From contig CM051462.1 of assembly GCA_028095005.1 (NCBI GenBank), positions 129,074,752-129,138,751 of the forward strand: a stretch of 64,000 nucleotides of DNA. Reading direction: 5' to 3'. This stretch comes from Rhynchospora pubera. Lineage: Eukaryota > Streptophyta > Magnoliopsida > Poales > Cyperaceae. Positions within the stretch are counted from its first letter, which is position 1; each line of letters starts with the position of its first letter. Shown here in pieces: positions 37,121-49,590 of this stretch. The notes under the pieces were generated by a model that was not told where the DNA came from, ran no database searches, and was given only the letters and a program-made list of their open reading frames with translations. A program made the translations under genes and the position numbers.

Positions 37121-39403
37121 ATGACACAATCACAAGCATCAGTTGCTGCTGAGACAAATGAAGAAGAACTGCAAGTTTCAAGCGGAAGCGAGGCCGAGGC
37201 CGAGGCAGAAACTCCAAGTCCTACTCCAAGTTCTACTCCAAGTCCTACTACTACTAGTGCGGGGGGTAATTCTCAATCTGGAAAAAAGCGAAAGTGCTCG
37301 TCTGAAATCTGGTTGAACTTCAAACAAAATGAGCGCGAGAAAGTGTATTGCATTCATTGCCAAAAGCACTACAAGAAAGTCAAAGGAGGTACCACAACTC
37401 ATCTATGGCGCCATCTTGAAGGTTGTGTTCTATATAAGCGCCATCAAGGTAAAACTGCTGATTTAATACCTATTTCTGAAACTCAACTAGGTGGTTCAGA
37501 TGAGGGGGATCCAGTTTGGGTTAATGGAAAGTGGGATCCAGTAAAAGATAGAGAGATGCTTGCGAATGTGATTGTTGGTCATGAGTTGCCATTCATGTTT
37601 TCAGAGTACTCACTATTTCGTAAGTACATGTTGTATAACAATCCCCTTTGGCAAAAGGTTAGTAGGACAACCATAACAAAAGAGTGCATGAAGGTGGTTG
37701 AGAGTGAGAGGGTTAAGCTTAAAAAGGTTTTCAAAGATGTTGATAAGGTGTCTCTCACCTCTGATTGTTGGACTTCCAATAGAACAGTTGGTTACATATG
37801 CATAACAGCACATTATATTGATTCTAGTTGGAAACTGCAAAAGAGGATAATAACCTTTAAAGATCTTTCACCGCCTCATAGCGGTGAGGTTATTTCTGAT
37901 GCCATTTTAGAAGCAATTAGAAAATGGGGTATTGAGGATAAAATTGGAACTATCACATTAGATAATGCTTCTAATAATGACAAGGCAGCTGGTCTTTTAA
38001 GATTGATTTTTGAAGCACGTGATAAGTTACATTTTCAAGGTTACTTTTTTCATATTAGGTGTTGTGCTCATATTCTGAATTTAGTTGTGCAAGATGGTCT
38101 TGGCAAGATTGATAAATGTCTTACTAAAATCAGAGAAGGGGTGAAATATCTTAAAAAATCCCCAGGCCGGCTTGTAAAATTTGGAGAGATAGCCACTCAA
38201 TTAGGCATATGCACTAAAAGATCATTGTGCATTGATGTGAAAACTAGGTGGAACTCAACATTTCACATGCTTGATGTGGCTATCCATTACAAGCTGGCTT
38301 TGGATGGGTATGCTCAAAGAGATTCCAATTTTGAGTGGCTACCTAATAGACCTGAATGGGAGGAGGCTGAAAAGGTTCGCAAGTTGCTTACAGTTTTCAA
38401 TGAAACCACAAAGGTCTTTTCTGGTAGTTCTTATCCCACTTCAAATCTGTTTTTGGTTGAGATTTTTAATGTTAAAAAGGCAATATGTGATGCCTATGTG
38501 GATGATGATGGTTTTACTCGAGATATGAGTTTGGCCATGTATGAGAAATTTGAGAAGTATTGGGGAGAAGTGAATGTGTTGATGGCTGTGGCATCAATTC
38601 TGGATCCTAGGTTAAAGATGGTCTCGGTAAGGTTTGTTTATGGGGTATTATACTCTAGGGATGAGGTAGGAAGTCGAATTGCTGAAGTTATGGAGAAATT
38701 AAAATCTTTGTATGGCATGTATGCAAAGGATTTCATATCTTCTTCAGAATCAACAGCAAGAGGTAATAAATTTGCTGTCCTTGAATGTAGGTTAATTTAA
38801 TTTAGATTATATGAGGCCTTTCCTTAATAAATTTTCTATTGTATACTTTTCAGGTCTTTCAAATTCTGGTGCAGTTCCTTCAAGTTCATCACATCCAAAC
38901 AACAATAATTTTTGGCGATATTTGGAGTCCACTTGGGTTGAAGAACCACCGGTTGCTGATCTTGACAACTATTTGAAAGAACCGGTATTTCAACATAGAT
39001 CCTCCAGCCCATTTGATGTCTTGCAATGGTGGAAGACAAATGCCGTAAGGTATCCAATTTTAAGCAAATTAGCAAAAGATGTACTTTGCATTCCAATCAC
39101 AAACGGTTTCCTCTGAGTCGGCATTTAGTGCCGGTGGTAGAATTCTAGATGATTACAGATCCTCACTTAAAGAAGAGGTGGTTGAGAGTCTAGTTTGCGG
39201 TGGGGATTGGATAAGAGCAAATACAAGGGCTGAAATGCAAACTATAGAAGTAAGTCATACTATATCAATTTAACTAACTCTTGCATTCTTTTTTTATATT
39301 ATATACTAATACTTGATTAAATTGATATTTCTTTCAGCATGCTGCAAAGGCAGAAGAGGATCTGAGTATAAAAATACCAATGAGCAAATTAACTATCAAT
39401 TGA
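37121..39403 (+). pseudogene. hAT transposase (RICESLEEPER/DAYSLEEPER-like), frameshifted
   Basis: The protein begins at the ATG right after an acceptor-like TTATTACAG; an upstream ATG at 37073 is in frame. It shows a Ser/Pro/Thr-rich leader, a BED zinc finger (WLNFKQ...CIHC...HLWRHLEGC), the hAT catalytic region (LTSDCWTSNRTVGYICITAHY, DNASNNDKAA, CAHILNLVVQDGL) and the C-terminal hATC dimerisation segment. A 91-bp intron at 38763-38853 restores a good join, and a second intron at 39250-39337 is likely. In the hATC region the frame ends at IPITNGFL (TGA 39111-39113), while the expected VSSESAFSAGGRILDDYRSS continues in another frame. The break looks like one extra A near 39100. The gene is therefore probably dead, unless the base is a sequencing error. 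Confidence 0.93.
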
Positions 39404-40564
39404 AGGCAAGTTCTCATACTATATCTTATTTCATTTGATGGAATTGCTCTCATCTGTGTCTTATCTTTTCCAGAAGCACCAAAATACAGCACTACAAACT
39501 AAAGAAATTTGATGTCCCAATTATGTCAGAACTCAGAAATACTTCCCCAATTGATGTAAGAATTTGGCAGTCCCAATTGAACTCAGAAATACTTCCCCAA
39601 TTGATGTCCTTTAATGATTACTGTTTTATTATAAGCCACCTATATGTTTGAATTTGTACAAAGATGCAGTGGTAGAAGCTCCTTTAGTTGATCTACCTCG
39701 TTTTTGCATGTTAGTCACCATTTCTTTTTTGATGCAGGCATGGGATGAAGTTGCTGGATTGAGAAAATCAGATGGCTTCTATGGATTTTATAATTTCGAT
39801 GAACTTGTTATTTTTGTAGTTTCGTCTGTATGACTGTATTAACTTATGAGTTCCAAATCTATGGTTTTATAATCTATTTTGAACTTGTATAAAATTTCAT
39901 TAGGTGACTGAACTTATGTGTAACACAAGTTGTGTTAGCTTTCATTTGATCATTTTTATGAACTTGTAGAACTTCACGGTTATATTATATGATGAACTTG
40001 TTTAGAATCATTGTTTCTGCATTATTGATTTGTTAGAATTTAGAAAGTTCAATTGAACTCTTGAAAATTCAGCTCGTTGAGCTAGCTTGAAGCCTTGAAC
40101 TCGTTGAAAATTCACTTTAAAATTCAGCAAAGTCCTGTAATCGAGCTAGTTTGAACTCGTTGAGCTAGCTCGTTGCTTAACGAGACGAGGTCAAGCTGAC
40201 CAAACTAACTCGAGACCCCTTATCGAGACGAGTCAGCTCGATCGTTAACTTGACGAGACGAGGTCGAGATGGGGGTAACTCGTTCGTAACTCGGCTCGTG
40301 AACAGCCCTAACCCCAAGTGACCAAGTGATCAGATTATACTAAAGAACAGGCAAGCAGGTTGGTATTATTAGCAGTATCTCATTCAAAAACAAAGCAAAC
40401 CAAGAGTACAGCGCAATAGAAAGACAGAAATTGTGCAAATTACCATAATACAATGCCATCTGGTCTGGTACCAGCTACTAGATACCACCACATAACACTT
40501 ACCACAAAACACTTAGCATAACTACTATTTATAAATATTGCTCTTCAAGGCCAAGCAAAAAGCT

Positions 40565-41867
40565 TTAAAAACCATGAATCTTAATGTGTTCCTTCTTCAC
40601 AATTCCAGCCTGCAAAGCAAGAAATTCAAAGAAGATGATAAAATTAAATTAACCACAGCAAAATGTCAATTGTTCTGTTTAAAAAGAAAAATCTTTGCTT
40701 TATTACAAAATAACAAATTAACCATCCTTTAAGAATTATTATTCCAATGAAAATTCCCAATATTTAAGTAGGGAACAATCTAGAGCCAAATTGCGTTCTG
40801 TATCATAGTAATTTCAACTTCTTGTACTAGAATATTTTACTAGAAATAGCCTTAATGAAATGAATCCTGTACTTCAGTATTTTCAAATTAATTTTTATTC
40901 ATTCCAAAAAATTAATGTTCAGCATAACTTTCATCATTAATTTTGCACTAGTTGAACAAAGGAAAGGAGGCTGAACTTCTACTTGGATTCTCCAATACCA
41001 GCAGATTTTTTTTCTTATTGACAATTGGTGAAAAGTAATGAACTTCTCCTCAGTTCTATGCAAAAAGTTGTGCAGGTTTAAAATAATTACTGGAGATATT
41101 ACCTGAACAAGGAAGTTGGCCACATTCTTGCGCTGGTCACCTTGGAGCTGAATAACCTATATATTCAGTCAATTAACTCACTTAGTTCACTACACATGCT
41201 AACAACCTAGAGCTACTAAATCAAGTTTCTGGTAAAGAAGCCTCCAGGGGAAAAAAGTTTCACAGACAGATGACGGACACAAACCTGGCCTAGCTCAGGA
41301 TCCTCCACAACAGTGCCGTTGCAGCAGAAATCTTTCTTGAGGTCCTTGAGTATCTTGTTGTAGGAGAACTCCTTCTTTAGTCCCTGGACAGTTGTCAGGC
41401 TCTTGCGACCATTTCTCTGCTGTATGCGCACATGTACATACTCCTTTGCTCCTGCACCGGAGTCCTCAGCATTTGCCTCCGCAAACGGATCTACGAACAA
41501 TTACACATCAATATGATTAGATCACAGGGAAAATAAATGCCTTTTAGAGTAAAACTGGAAAAGATAGAAAAAAAAGTACTTCAGTCCTCATGTACTGATC
41601 TTCCCTTATTATTTTCTCAAAAACTTAGTTCAGAGCTAACTATAAGTGCAAACAATGCCCTTAAGAAATGCTCGAAAAGGTAAAAATAAAAAGTATCAGC
41701 ATTTAATCAAATATATATAAAATGATCTACTCTCAAATGGCATGTTTTATTCTTTCACAAATCAAAGTCATCAACCCACAGAATCACAAACATGAATAAT
41801 AAGACTAGCAGTTTGTCAATATTTGTGTACCAAAAGCAGCTGGGAGCTCAGCTTCAATTTCAGACAT
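40565..41867 (-). CDS. SUI1: Translation initiation factor eIF1 (SUI1)
   Basis: eIF1 binds the 40S subunit near the P site and keeps start-codon selection strict during scanning. Four coding exons join in frame: 41867-41831, 41490-41285, 41156-41103 and 40609-40565 (TAA), giving the usual 113 aa. The N-terminus MSEIEAELPAAFDPFAEANAED is followed by YVHVRIQQRNGRKSLTTVQG, the conserved SUI1 basic loop, then KDFCCNGTVVEDPELGQVIQ, GDQRKNVANFLVQ and the invariant end HIKIHGF. All conserved segments are present, so the gene looks functional. A non-coding leader exon probably lies near 42900-43000 (donor-like AAAG|GTATCG at about 42900), giving a leader intron of about 1 kb that contains a MITE. Confidence 0.97.
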
Positions 41868-42373
41868 GAACTCTTGACTTCTTTGAGAAATCTTCAACTA
41901 GAAACAAACAGTGTCCTCTGGCCTTGTCTCTGAGAAGGTAAGGAAAAAAATAAACAACCGTGTTACTAAACTAAATTACATTTGGGTCATTACTAAAAGT
42001 ACAGAATGCAACCTAATTTACAAGTTAAATAGATGTTCCATGCAAGAATAGCAACATGTTGTACATACTTTGATTAATTACTACATGTAAGTGACAAAGA
42101 ATTGTAAATCAGTGACAGAAAACAAATGAAAACCAGAATGCTGACAAATTATTTACCCTTACCACCATACAAAAAAACATTAATTATATCGTGAACAATT
42201 TGAGAAGCCCATATTAAATCTGAAACTGCAATTTTCTTATATTAGTAGCACCTTTCAATATTTCAATATTTGACCACACAGAATTATGCACTAGTGTTAT
42301 AATTTCTAGAATCAAATTCAATTAAATAAAAACATGCTTTTACATGAAGATTCACTTGTAGATTTGTCTACGG

Positions 42374-42533
42374 GGCCGTTTGGATCGCTTAGGAATTTGG
42401 GAAAGTTACAATTCCTAGAAATAAATTTATTGGGAAGTGTGTAACTTTGTGAAGAGTTTGGATTGTTTATAATAAATTTATGGTAAGAAGATGAAATTCT
42501 CCAAATTCCTTGGGGAATCCAAACAGCCCCAAA
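42374..42533. mobile_element. Tourist-like MITE, copy B
   Basis: Ends GGGGCCGTTTGGATCGCTTA and GGAATCCAAACAGCCCC form imperfect inverted repeats. The inside shares GAAGTGTGTAACTTTGTGAA and TTTGGATTGTTTATAATAAA with the other copies. It sits in the presumed leader intron of eIF1. No clear target duplication was found. Confidence 0.85.
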
Positions 42534-43357
42534 ACTCCATGTCAATTTTACCAAATCAAAAACCCTAATTTCCCAAATTATAAGGAAAAAAAAGTTTCTG
42601 TCGAGAACTATAAACAATCCATGCGCAAGCAATATTTAATTAGCCAGCATCAATTTAACAACGATCTCTATAAGCAAATTACCGAGCAGAAGCAATCAAA
42701 TACCTTATCTAATTTTCAAAAAAAAAAAAGATATTGTGACATCCGTACGGCATGTATAAATTACTATAACCTTTTTCTCGATCAACCATAGATCCTTGGT
42801 CGTAACAATTGCACTTCGATCAACACAACTGACGCTAATTACATCAACAAAAAGTAAAAAATTGGAAACAATTGAACGAGGAGAAAAGGAAAAATCGATA
42901 CCTTTGTATAGATCGGCGATCGAACTTTCAAAAGCAGAGAAAATTGGAAAGACCCCTCTTATGTCGAAATCGAATTCGTGAAAATTATGGGGTAGAAAAA
43001 AGTTCTCTATTTTGGGGGTTTTTAAAGACAATCCCACCGCCGTCCATATATGGGGAAAGATACTAATACGTATTGGGATGCACTCGGTGTATACCGTATA
43101 GGATGGACTATGAGGCTTCTTGACGCTGTTGTCTTCTCTGTTAACGGCGAAAAGCCTAATATTCCATGTTAAAGTGATGGTCCGGGTTTTTATAGAACAT
43201 GATCATTAATATACTTTGCTGAGATGAGCACAAAATATCTTTGCAAAAGTTACCACCGCCGTTGATTTCTATTTTATTGTTGGAGATTAAATCTGTACGC
43301 CGACTATATGCGGTTATCCGTATTCCAAAATGGACGGTTAAGATGACATTTTGTGGC

Positions 43358-43782
43358 GTCCGAAGGGGGAATTGATTTGGACACCATTCATTTAGTTCGA
43401 ACACCCTGTACCTCTAAAATGACAATAATAACTCCATCATGAACTCTTCACTATATTAAAGCATAAATTTTATTTATTGAAAAATCACTTATAAAGAAAC
43501 CTGTTTTTTCTTGTTTTATTTTTTTCTAATGAAAAAAATATACATTTTTTTCTTTTATTTTTTGACTCTTGCCTTGAAAAAATGTGAAAAGAAAACATCA
43601 CAAATTTTTTTTTTCTTTGGATTTGTCGGTGTTGTTTTTTGTTCTTTGCATGTAATGGTTTTTAATGTGGATAGGTTATGATATAATTTTTTACGTTATT
43701 TTTTTAAAATATAAATATGTAGGGGTAATTTTGTCTTGAAAAAAAAAATTAGGGGTGTGCAAAATCAATTCCCGTCCGAAGG
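43358..43782. mobile_element. Mutator-like MITE with perfect 9-bp target duplication
   Basis: The 407-bp element (43367-43773) begins GGGAATTGATTTGGACACC and ends GGTGTGCAAAATCAATTCCC. GTCCGAAGG flanks both sides. A 9-bp duplication is characteristic of Mutator-like elements. It lies about 1.5 kb upstream of the eIF1 start codon. Confidence 0.9.
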
Positions 43783-45294
43783 AGATGGTAGGTAGATTAA
43801 GAAATAGAAATTTGAATGTATAATACAAATAATACTCATCTAAACTTTACTTTTAAATTGAATGTTAAAATTGAAGAGTATTGCTAGAGCGAAATATCCC
43901 TTCTTTTCAGTCTCACTTTCGCATTAGAAAATGATTGAACATATCTCATCAATTTTAAAAGAAGTTTTGATTAGATTAACAGATAAAAAACAATTATATA
44001 TACATTGAGAATTATAACATACACCGTCAGATGAAAAGAGTATTACAGTATTGCTAGAGCTAAATGTATTTGACACTTTTGTCTATCAAACGTGATTGGA
44101 TCTACTCAAGTAATAAATAGCCACTCAAACCCGTAAATTATGTTTTTCAAATTAAAATTTCATTGGAGACCAAATTTTATATTTTTTTTTCTTAAATTTT
44201 TTACTACTTTTTAAAAAATTTTAGAAAATCGCTTAACAAAAGATTATGAATTGTCCAATAGCTGTGATTTTCAAAAATCTTAAAAATAGTAAATAATTTC
44301 TATAAAAATGTAAAAGTGGTCACTAATGATATTTCAATGTAAATAATACATTGTGTGGTTTAGATCGATCATTTCTAACTCCAGATGTGAGATCTAATCG
44401 CATTTGACATGTTCATATGTTAAACTCGTTTAATTCTAGAATTACTTACTAGTACATTTGGTTGCACAAGTATAAGAAAAAGAAAATAAGGAATGTGATA
44501 TAAGTCACAACTCATAACCAAACATCATATAAACTGAAGAATAAAATTATTTACCATTCTTTCACAGGAATAAAAAGTATAAATAGTCTTATTTTTTTAG
44601 TTTATATCATGTTCGGTTGTGACTTGTACTCTTTTTCTTGTGCAACAAACAGACGGCTTAAATTCGATTAAGACTCTCGAACGGAATAGAATTATAGAAA
44701 AGGAGAAGAGGCTATGATGCTCATCCGACCTTTTTCTGTCCCCTTATGAGGCTATGACTTTTTAAAAAGCATGGCACTTTGACTCCTTATAAAGTACTTT
44801 TTACAGTAGTTCAGGGCTAAAAGTTAAGAACAGAAACTAAGAGAATTGAAGATGCTTCTTACCTTTTACATGATAATTTGCTTTTTGTTTGGAGATGCTT
44901 TTCACCTTCTTTGTTGGTACATTCTTTTCGAAATGCACTCACTTGTTTGATAGGGATGTTGCATTAAAGTTGCTATATTAACGTGGCAAATAGCATCAAC
45001 GTTCATTGAATATTGGAATTTAATTTTCTACAAACTTTATCAACTTGACCTCAAATATACCTCCGAATTTTGCCATTTGTTCACTTCAGCAGTACAAGTA
45101 GACAACTTATGATACCATACAATGGAAATTCCAAAAAAGGGTTCTTAGTTCTCACTATGTAACAACAACTACAACTAAGCCTTTTGTCCCAAACAAGTTG
45201 GGGTAGGCAACTGTAAAAGAGAGAAATCAATATGTTTTCTTTTCTATATTTCTGTTCATCAGGCATTCATCCTGTTAATTCTCATCTATAAATT
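43783..45294. other. Gene-free AT-rich DNA with a small MITE
   Basis: No gene is seen. The MITE-like inverted repeat at 44455-44656 is listed separately. Confidence 0.5.
44455..44656. mobile_element. MITE-like inverted repeat
   Basis: CATTTGGTTGCACAAG at the left is mirrored by CTTGTGCAACAAACAG at the right. Inner segments AAGTCACAACTCATAACC and GGTTGTGACTTGT, and ATCATATAAACT and AGTTTATATCATG, also pair. The target duplication is unclear. Confidence 0.7.
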
Positions 45295-45394
45295 ATCAGC
45301 TCAGACTTTTTTTTTTTTTTTGGAACTAGTGGGGAATCCCACCATTTTTACATCACAACAATGTGAAAAGTTATTACAAGACATCAGCTTAGAC
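45295..45394 (-). mobile_element. Tiny LINE tail insertion
   Basis: A 76-bp insert (45307-45382) lies between 12-bp duplications ATCAGCTCAGAC and ATCAGCTTAGAC (one mismatch). On the minus strand it ends GGTGGGATTCCCCACTAGTTCC plus poly(A), with a GTGGG/CCCAC hairpin before the tail. Confidence 0.8.
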
Positions 45395-46029
45395 ATCAGA
45401 CCGACAGAAGTGACTAGATTGGGTCGGCTGCCAGTACAGACTTGGGTTAAAAATTAAAACTCTGAATATATATCATCAGTTCTTTTTTTTTATGTATAAT
45501 AAAGAAAGCTACAGAGTTCTGAAACCTGAATCTTACTTAATTTTAGCATCCTTATTGGATCTAGAAACTTTAATTTGGTTAAGAGAAGTTCAAACAAACC
45601 CATTGAATCCAGTCGTTTTTCACAGAAACTTTAATTACAGTTGGTTGCAATGTCAGGCTCCCCATGAACAATTAAAAAATTGTAAAAATGAAAGACAGTA
45701 CTTGGATCATTTTACCTGTCTGCACCTCTTAAGACTCCTTAGCTCTCTTTTCCAATTTAATTCTGTTAAACAGTCCATCATAAGCCATGATCAACACATC
45801 TCATTTCCCTCGAATCTGAAGCCAATCCCTCCTTCAAAATTTTAATCCCTCCTCTCTTCCTGCTTGTAAGGACTTTCTTTAAACCTTGTTGCTGAGCAAG
45901 TCCAATATAATTAAAAAGCATCGAAAATTGAGAAAGCAAAGTAAAATTATGAACATGTATTGTAAGTTCTTTCCTATTAAGCATACTTGCCTTGAAAACG
46001 TAATATGACTACCTTATTTTAGTCTAAAA
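45395..46029. other. Intergenic DNA
   Basis: No supported gene. The plus-strand ORF at 45492-45845 has no recognised motif. Confidence 0.45.
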
Positions 46030-46339
46030 GTTTTCCCTATTGAATGCGAAGAAATGGAAGACGAGGAATGAATTTATCTTCCAAGGGAAGCAGCCGAGCT
46101 TACAAAATACATTCAGATTGATATTACAAGACTCAATATTGTGGAATGTTTACTCTTGATTTAAATCTCCTATCCTGTATAGGTAGCATAAAAGGCAACC
46201 GAGTGGCTCTAGATATAGGTTAGGCTCAGGGATTCAGTTTGGTCTTTCTGCTAAGTCTTTTTGTAATTTTTTTTTCTTTAATTAATAAAATTCTGTAGGC
46301 GTGGATTTACCACCCTACCCTCAAAAAAAAAAAAAAAAA
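46030..46339 (+). mobile_element. 3' end of a LINE (non-LTR retrotransposon)
   Basis: A 38-codon open stretch (46046-46159) reads KKWKTRNEFIFQGKQPSLQ and ends in TGA. This resembles the C-terminal W-x-x-RN-x-FIF region of plant LINE open reading frames. A 160-bp 3' UTR follows with AATTAATAAAATTCTG, the hairpin GTAGGCGTGG-ATTTA-CCACCCTAC and a 17-A tail. The left edge is uncertain and no target duplication was identified. Confidence 0.7.
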
Positions 46340-46557
46340 CTCAGCATATCACTCAAAAGAATTGACATGGTAAGAATTAGAAAATTAAATAATAGTATAC
46401 ATTACATGTATACAGCATCTTGCGTACTGGGTATGCACCTTATAAACTACAAATGCACAACTCTATCCTCATGATGAGCAGTGTTATACGAATAAATTTC
46501 CCACCTTGAGACAAAAATGCTCCATAACACTAGACCAAAAAAATAATTCTGGTACAA

Positions 46558-48289
46558 CTACATTTGCGGGGGCAAACCATACACTTTCATCATAGAAAAA
46601 TATTTTTCTGGCACTCTTGCACCAGCCTGTGCACAAATGCTGACCACAGCTGGTGCATGTCCATAATAATCCCGTCCTCTATCCTCGAGCACAGCTGGAT
46701 CTTGTGGTCGCCTTCGCCACATAATCTTCTGTGGCACTATGTCATCCACCACAGCACGTTTCCACATGTGCAACCCCCTCCATGCCTCATACTTGTACAT
46801 CCCACATGTTCTCACCTTATGTCCAGTCGGCCCCACATGAACTTCAGAGCAGTGCTGACAAACCTTTGCATTGTACACTAACAGCAGTTTTTGCACGCCA
46901 AGCCTTAGTGTCTCCCATGCTTCCAAAGTCATGTTTGCTACAGACAAGATATCTCCAGATAGAGGAGAAATTTTCTGTTTGTGATTTTTCATGCCCTCTG
47001 AGAGATCAGCATCAGCCTGTTTAAAGTTATTTTCTTGGTTTGCCACATGGGACTCATGCATGTCCCAGACATTTTGAGGGAGGTCAGCACCAGCCTGGTA
47101 GCAGAGCTCTAAAACAGCAGGGATGCGATTGGAATCAAAACGCTGGTTGTGATATATAGCTTCAGGTTGGAAGGGGTTAGAAAGGTGGTAGGTCTCAACT
47201 GGTACCAGGATGTCATTTAATTGGGCACAGGTCCACTTGTGAGGCTGGTTTTTCGTGAGCTTCTTGAATCCCGGGCATGTTGTAATGGAGTGACCTGTCT
47301 CGCCTACATACACTTCAGGGCAAAACCTGGAAACAACACATTGGAATGAGAAAAGTGTTTTCACTGATATATCAGAAAGAAAATTTCATTAACACTATTT
47401 GTACTGCCAGAGAGTAATCATCTCTTTTGCACAAGTTTTGTGGAATTTCACAAAAAAGCAATTAAGAACTCATCATAAGATCAAAATAAACATATCTCAT
47501 CATACCAGCAAGACAATTAAATGTTTATCATCTAGATAGCCACAAGACTATTGGAACCGATAACAAGGGGTGGTGATGACCTGTATACTGCTGCCAGTCC
47601 CTAAACTGACCATTTCAAGTTCCTTCACCACTTCAATTAGGTTCAATACATATTGCTACCAATCTGAACTGCATGAAAACCCTAACAAGTTCTAATTAGA
47701 TTAATCACACGCCTCATTATTTAATTTATTATATTTTCCTTTTCAGCTAAATTTCTGTTTGATTACTGCCTGTACTGTAACAATGAACCTGGGAAAACAT
47801 AAAAACAATTAACCATAATTATCAATTTACTTCATGCAGTTATCATACAGACACAAATATACCCACTAATTTATGGTATGCAGCTATAATTGCAACATTT
47901 TTTAATAGAAAATCACAATCCAGAATTACAACATTTCCGATAATTTTCAATAATTAGATGTGAAAATCATTTCTGTTTTAATGAATTTCAAAATTGAAAA
48001 GATGGAGTTAACGTTTCAGTTTGTCTTACTCGCATGACTTCACAGGAATAACTTGAAGTAGAGCTGAAACACCTTGTATCAAAGTTTCTCTTGCTCTGAC
48101 TACCTCCTCTGCCACTGGTATCATGCGCGTCATTGGGTAGTCTTGTGCTCGGTTCCTGACTCGCTTTAGAATCATTGGTTTTAGTTCCTTCCAATTAATT
48201 TTTGATGCATAATATCTCTCTTGCATGAAGGAGATGTTTAAAAAGCTTTCAAGGAGATGCCGGTGCCTCATTCCATTTCTCAATGCCAT
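46558..48289 (-). CDS. APO4: APO protein, APO4 type (mitochondrial)
   Basis: APO proteins are plant organelle RNA-binding proteins that promote splicing of group II introns or stability of organelle transcripts; APO4 members are predicted mitochondrial. Two coding exons (48289-48030 and 47326-46558) join in phase 2 to 342 aa, close to the family size. The N-terminus MALRNGMRHRHLLESFLNI is Arg-rich and nearly free of acidic residues, like a mitochondrial presequence. KINWKELKPMILKRVRNRAQDYP and IPVAEEVVRARETLI follow. Two APO zinc-binding repeats are visible: CEFCPEVYVGETGHSITTC (from residue 86) and CQHCSEVHVGPTGHKVRTC. The C-terminal half has WRRRPQDPAVL and GHAPAVVSICAQAGA. A non-coding leader exon ending near 48884 and a leader intron (48883-48294) are likely. 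A Mutator-like foldback element lies just upstream. Confidence 0.93.
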
Positions 48290-49099
48290 TGAACCTGTCA
48301 GCAAATCATTAGAATGTAAGATAATATGTTAATATTCCAAGGAGTTAGAACTTACAAGTAACTTGGAATCGCATGCTAAACAAAATGCAGAATTATTTCC
48401 TTCATTATTAACTTGTAAGTTTTCTTCCCGCATGTCTTTTCGCCCAACTGGTGCCTTATGGTGCCCAAACAAGTGTAGCTGACTTATTTCAGAGAGGCAT
48501 TTCAACAAACAGTTTCAAAGCATTATGAGGAATCATGTTTCCTCCATTGCATACAGTTCAATTATGTATCTCCAGAGGCAGAGCCAGAAACAAAAGTTGG
48601 GCATGCTAAGGTCCAAAAGGAACAAACTTGCATACAAATTTTGCAAACAAATACTTGATAGTGGAAAAAGAGTATAAGCAACAATTCCCCTACTTAATTA
48701 ACTATTATTTAGTAAATTTGCACAAAAATTCACAAAAACTAGTATACAATGAAATCAGTGCCTCAATTACATAATTATAATAATCGAACTATACTAGTTT
48801 CCAAAAAAAATAATAATAATAATCGAACTATTCAATGGAAGCAACAGTGCTTCACGTTTTCAACTCATTACTAAATATCGTACCTTAGACCTTGCAAAAT
48901 GCAAGATGGGAGATGGGAGACGGGAGAGCCGCGCGTGGAAGTCTGGAAGAAGAGAGTCAAAAGACGAACACCTGACAGGAGAGATGCCAAAACGGATTGG
49001 AGTGAGATGATCGTCAGAACTCAGACAGAAAGGCTGGGGGCGGAGGCGCGGAGCAAGCGAATCAGCGACCGTGCACTTCCCTCTGAGCGTCTCGGTTCT

Positions 49100-49139
49100 T
49101 GTCAGGCGAGAGAGACTGGGCCACTGGGCGGAAAACATT
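49100..49139 (-). promoter_or_regulatory. Candidate site II-like promoter elements for APO4
   Basis: TGGGCC at 49117-49122 and TGGGCG at 49125-49130 lie in a GC-rich patch (48890-49139) upstream of the presumed APO4 leader. TGGGCC/T site II elements are common in promoters of plant organelle and housekeeping genes. The role here is inferred from position only. Confidence 0.35.
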
Positions 49140-49590
49140 GATAACAACCCAAAAATTTAAAAATAATATTAAATTAATATAATATATTAAAAATAATATC
49201 AATATAATAATATTTTTTTAAATAGTATCACAAGATCGGAATCTGGAATTCCGTAGCTAAGATCGGAATTCCGGATTTAGCTCAGATAGTAATCCTAGAT
49301 TCCGATATTAGCTAGTTACGGAATCCGGGATTCCTAACAAGGGAAGAACTGGATTTTTGACGTTTTGAATGATTTTAATATAATTCTATATTATAAATAT
49401 TAGTTTAATATTAATAGTTGTTATATTAATTTAATATGAATGGTTTTATTTTATTTATTTTTCAATTATGTAAAATGTTATTTTTTTACTTTACTTTAAT
49501 AATTAAAAAATATTTTATGTCAGCCTCTATATATAATCAAATAATATATAATACGGCAATAATTAAAATATAAAATTTTAATTAAATATA

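Larger units (their letters stand above)
35812..40318 (+). mobile_element. 4.5-kb hAT transposon with 8-bp target duplications
   Basis: The element (35820-40310, 4491 bp) starts TAGGGCTG and ends CAGCCCTA and is flanked by perfect ACCCCAAG duplications (35812-35819, 40311-40318). Both subterminal regions, about 35840-36010 and 40070-40300, are packed with AGCTCG, AACTCG and CGAGACGAG motifs, as expected for transposase binding sites. It carries one transposase gene on the plus strand with a damaged C-terminal frame. The undamaged ends suggest it could still be moved by a related transposase. Confidence 0.96.

Noticed and set aside
43156..43404. Minus-strand 82-aa ORF near the Mutator-like MITE
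   Set aside because: It crosses the MITE's left boundary and target duplication, so it cannot be an ancestral gene, and it has no recognisable motif.
48860..49147. Overlapping ORFs on both strands upstream of APO4
   Set aside because: They arise from a GC-rich presumed promoter/leader region, have no family resemblance and contradict the likely non-coding leader exon.
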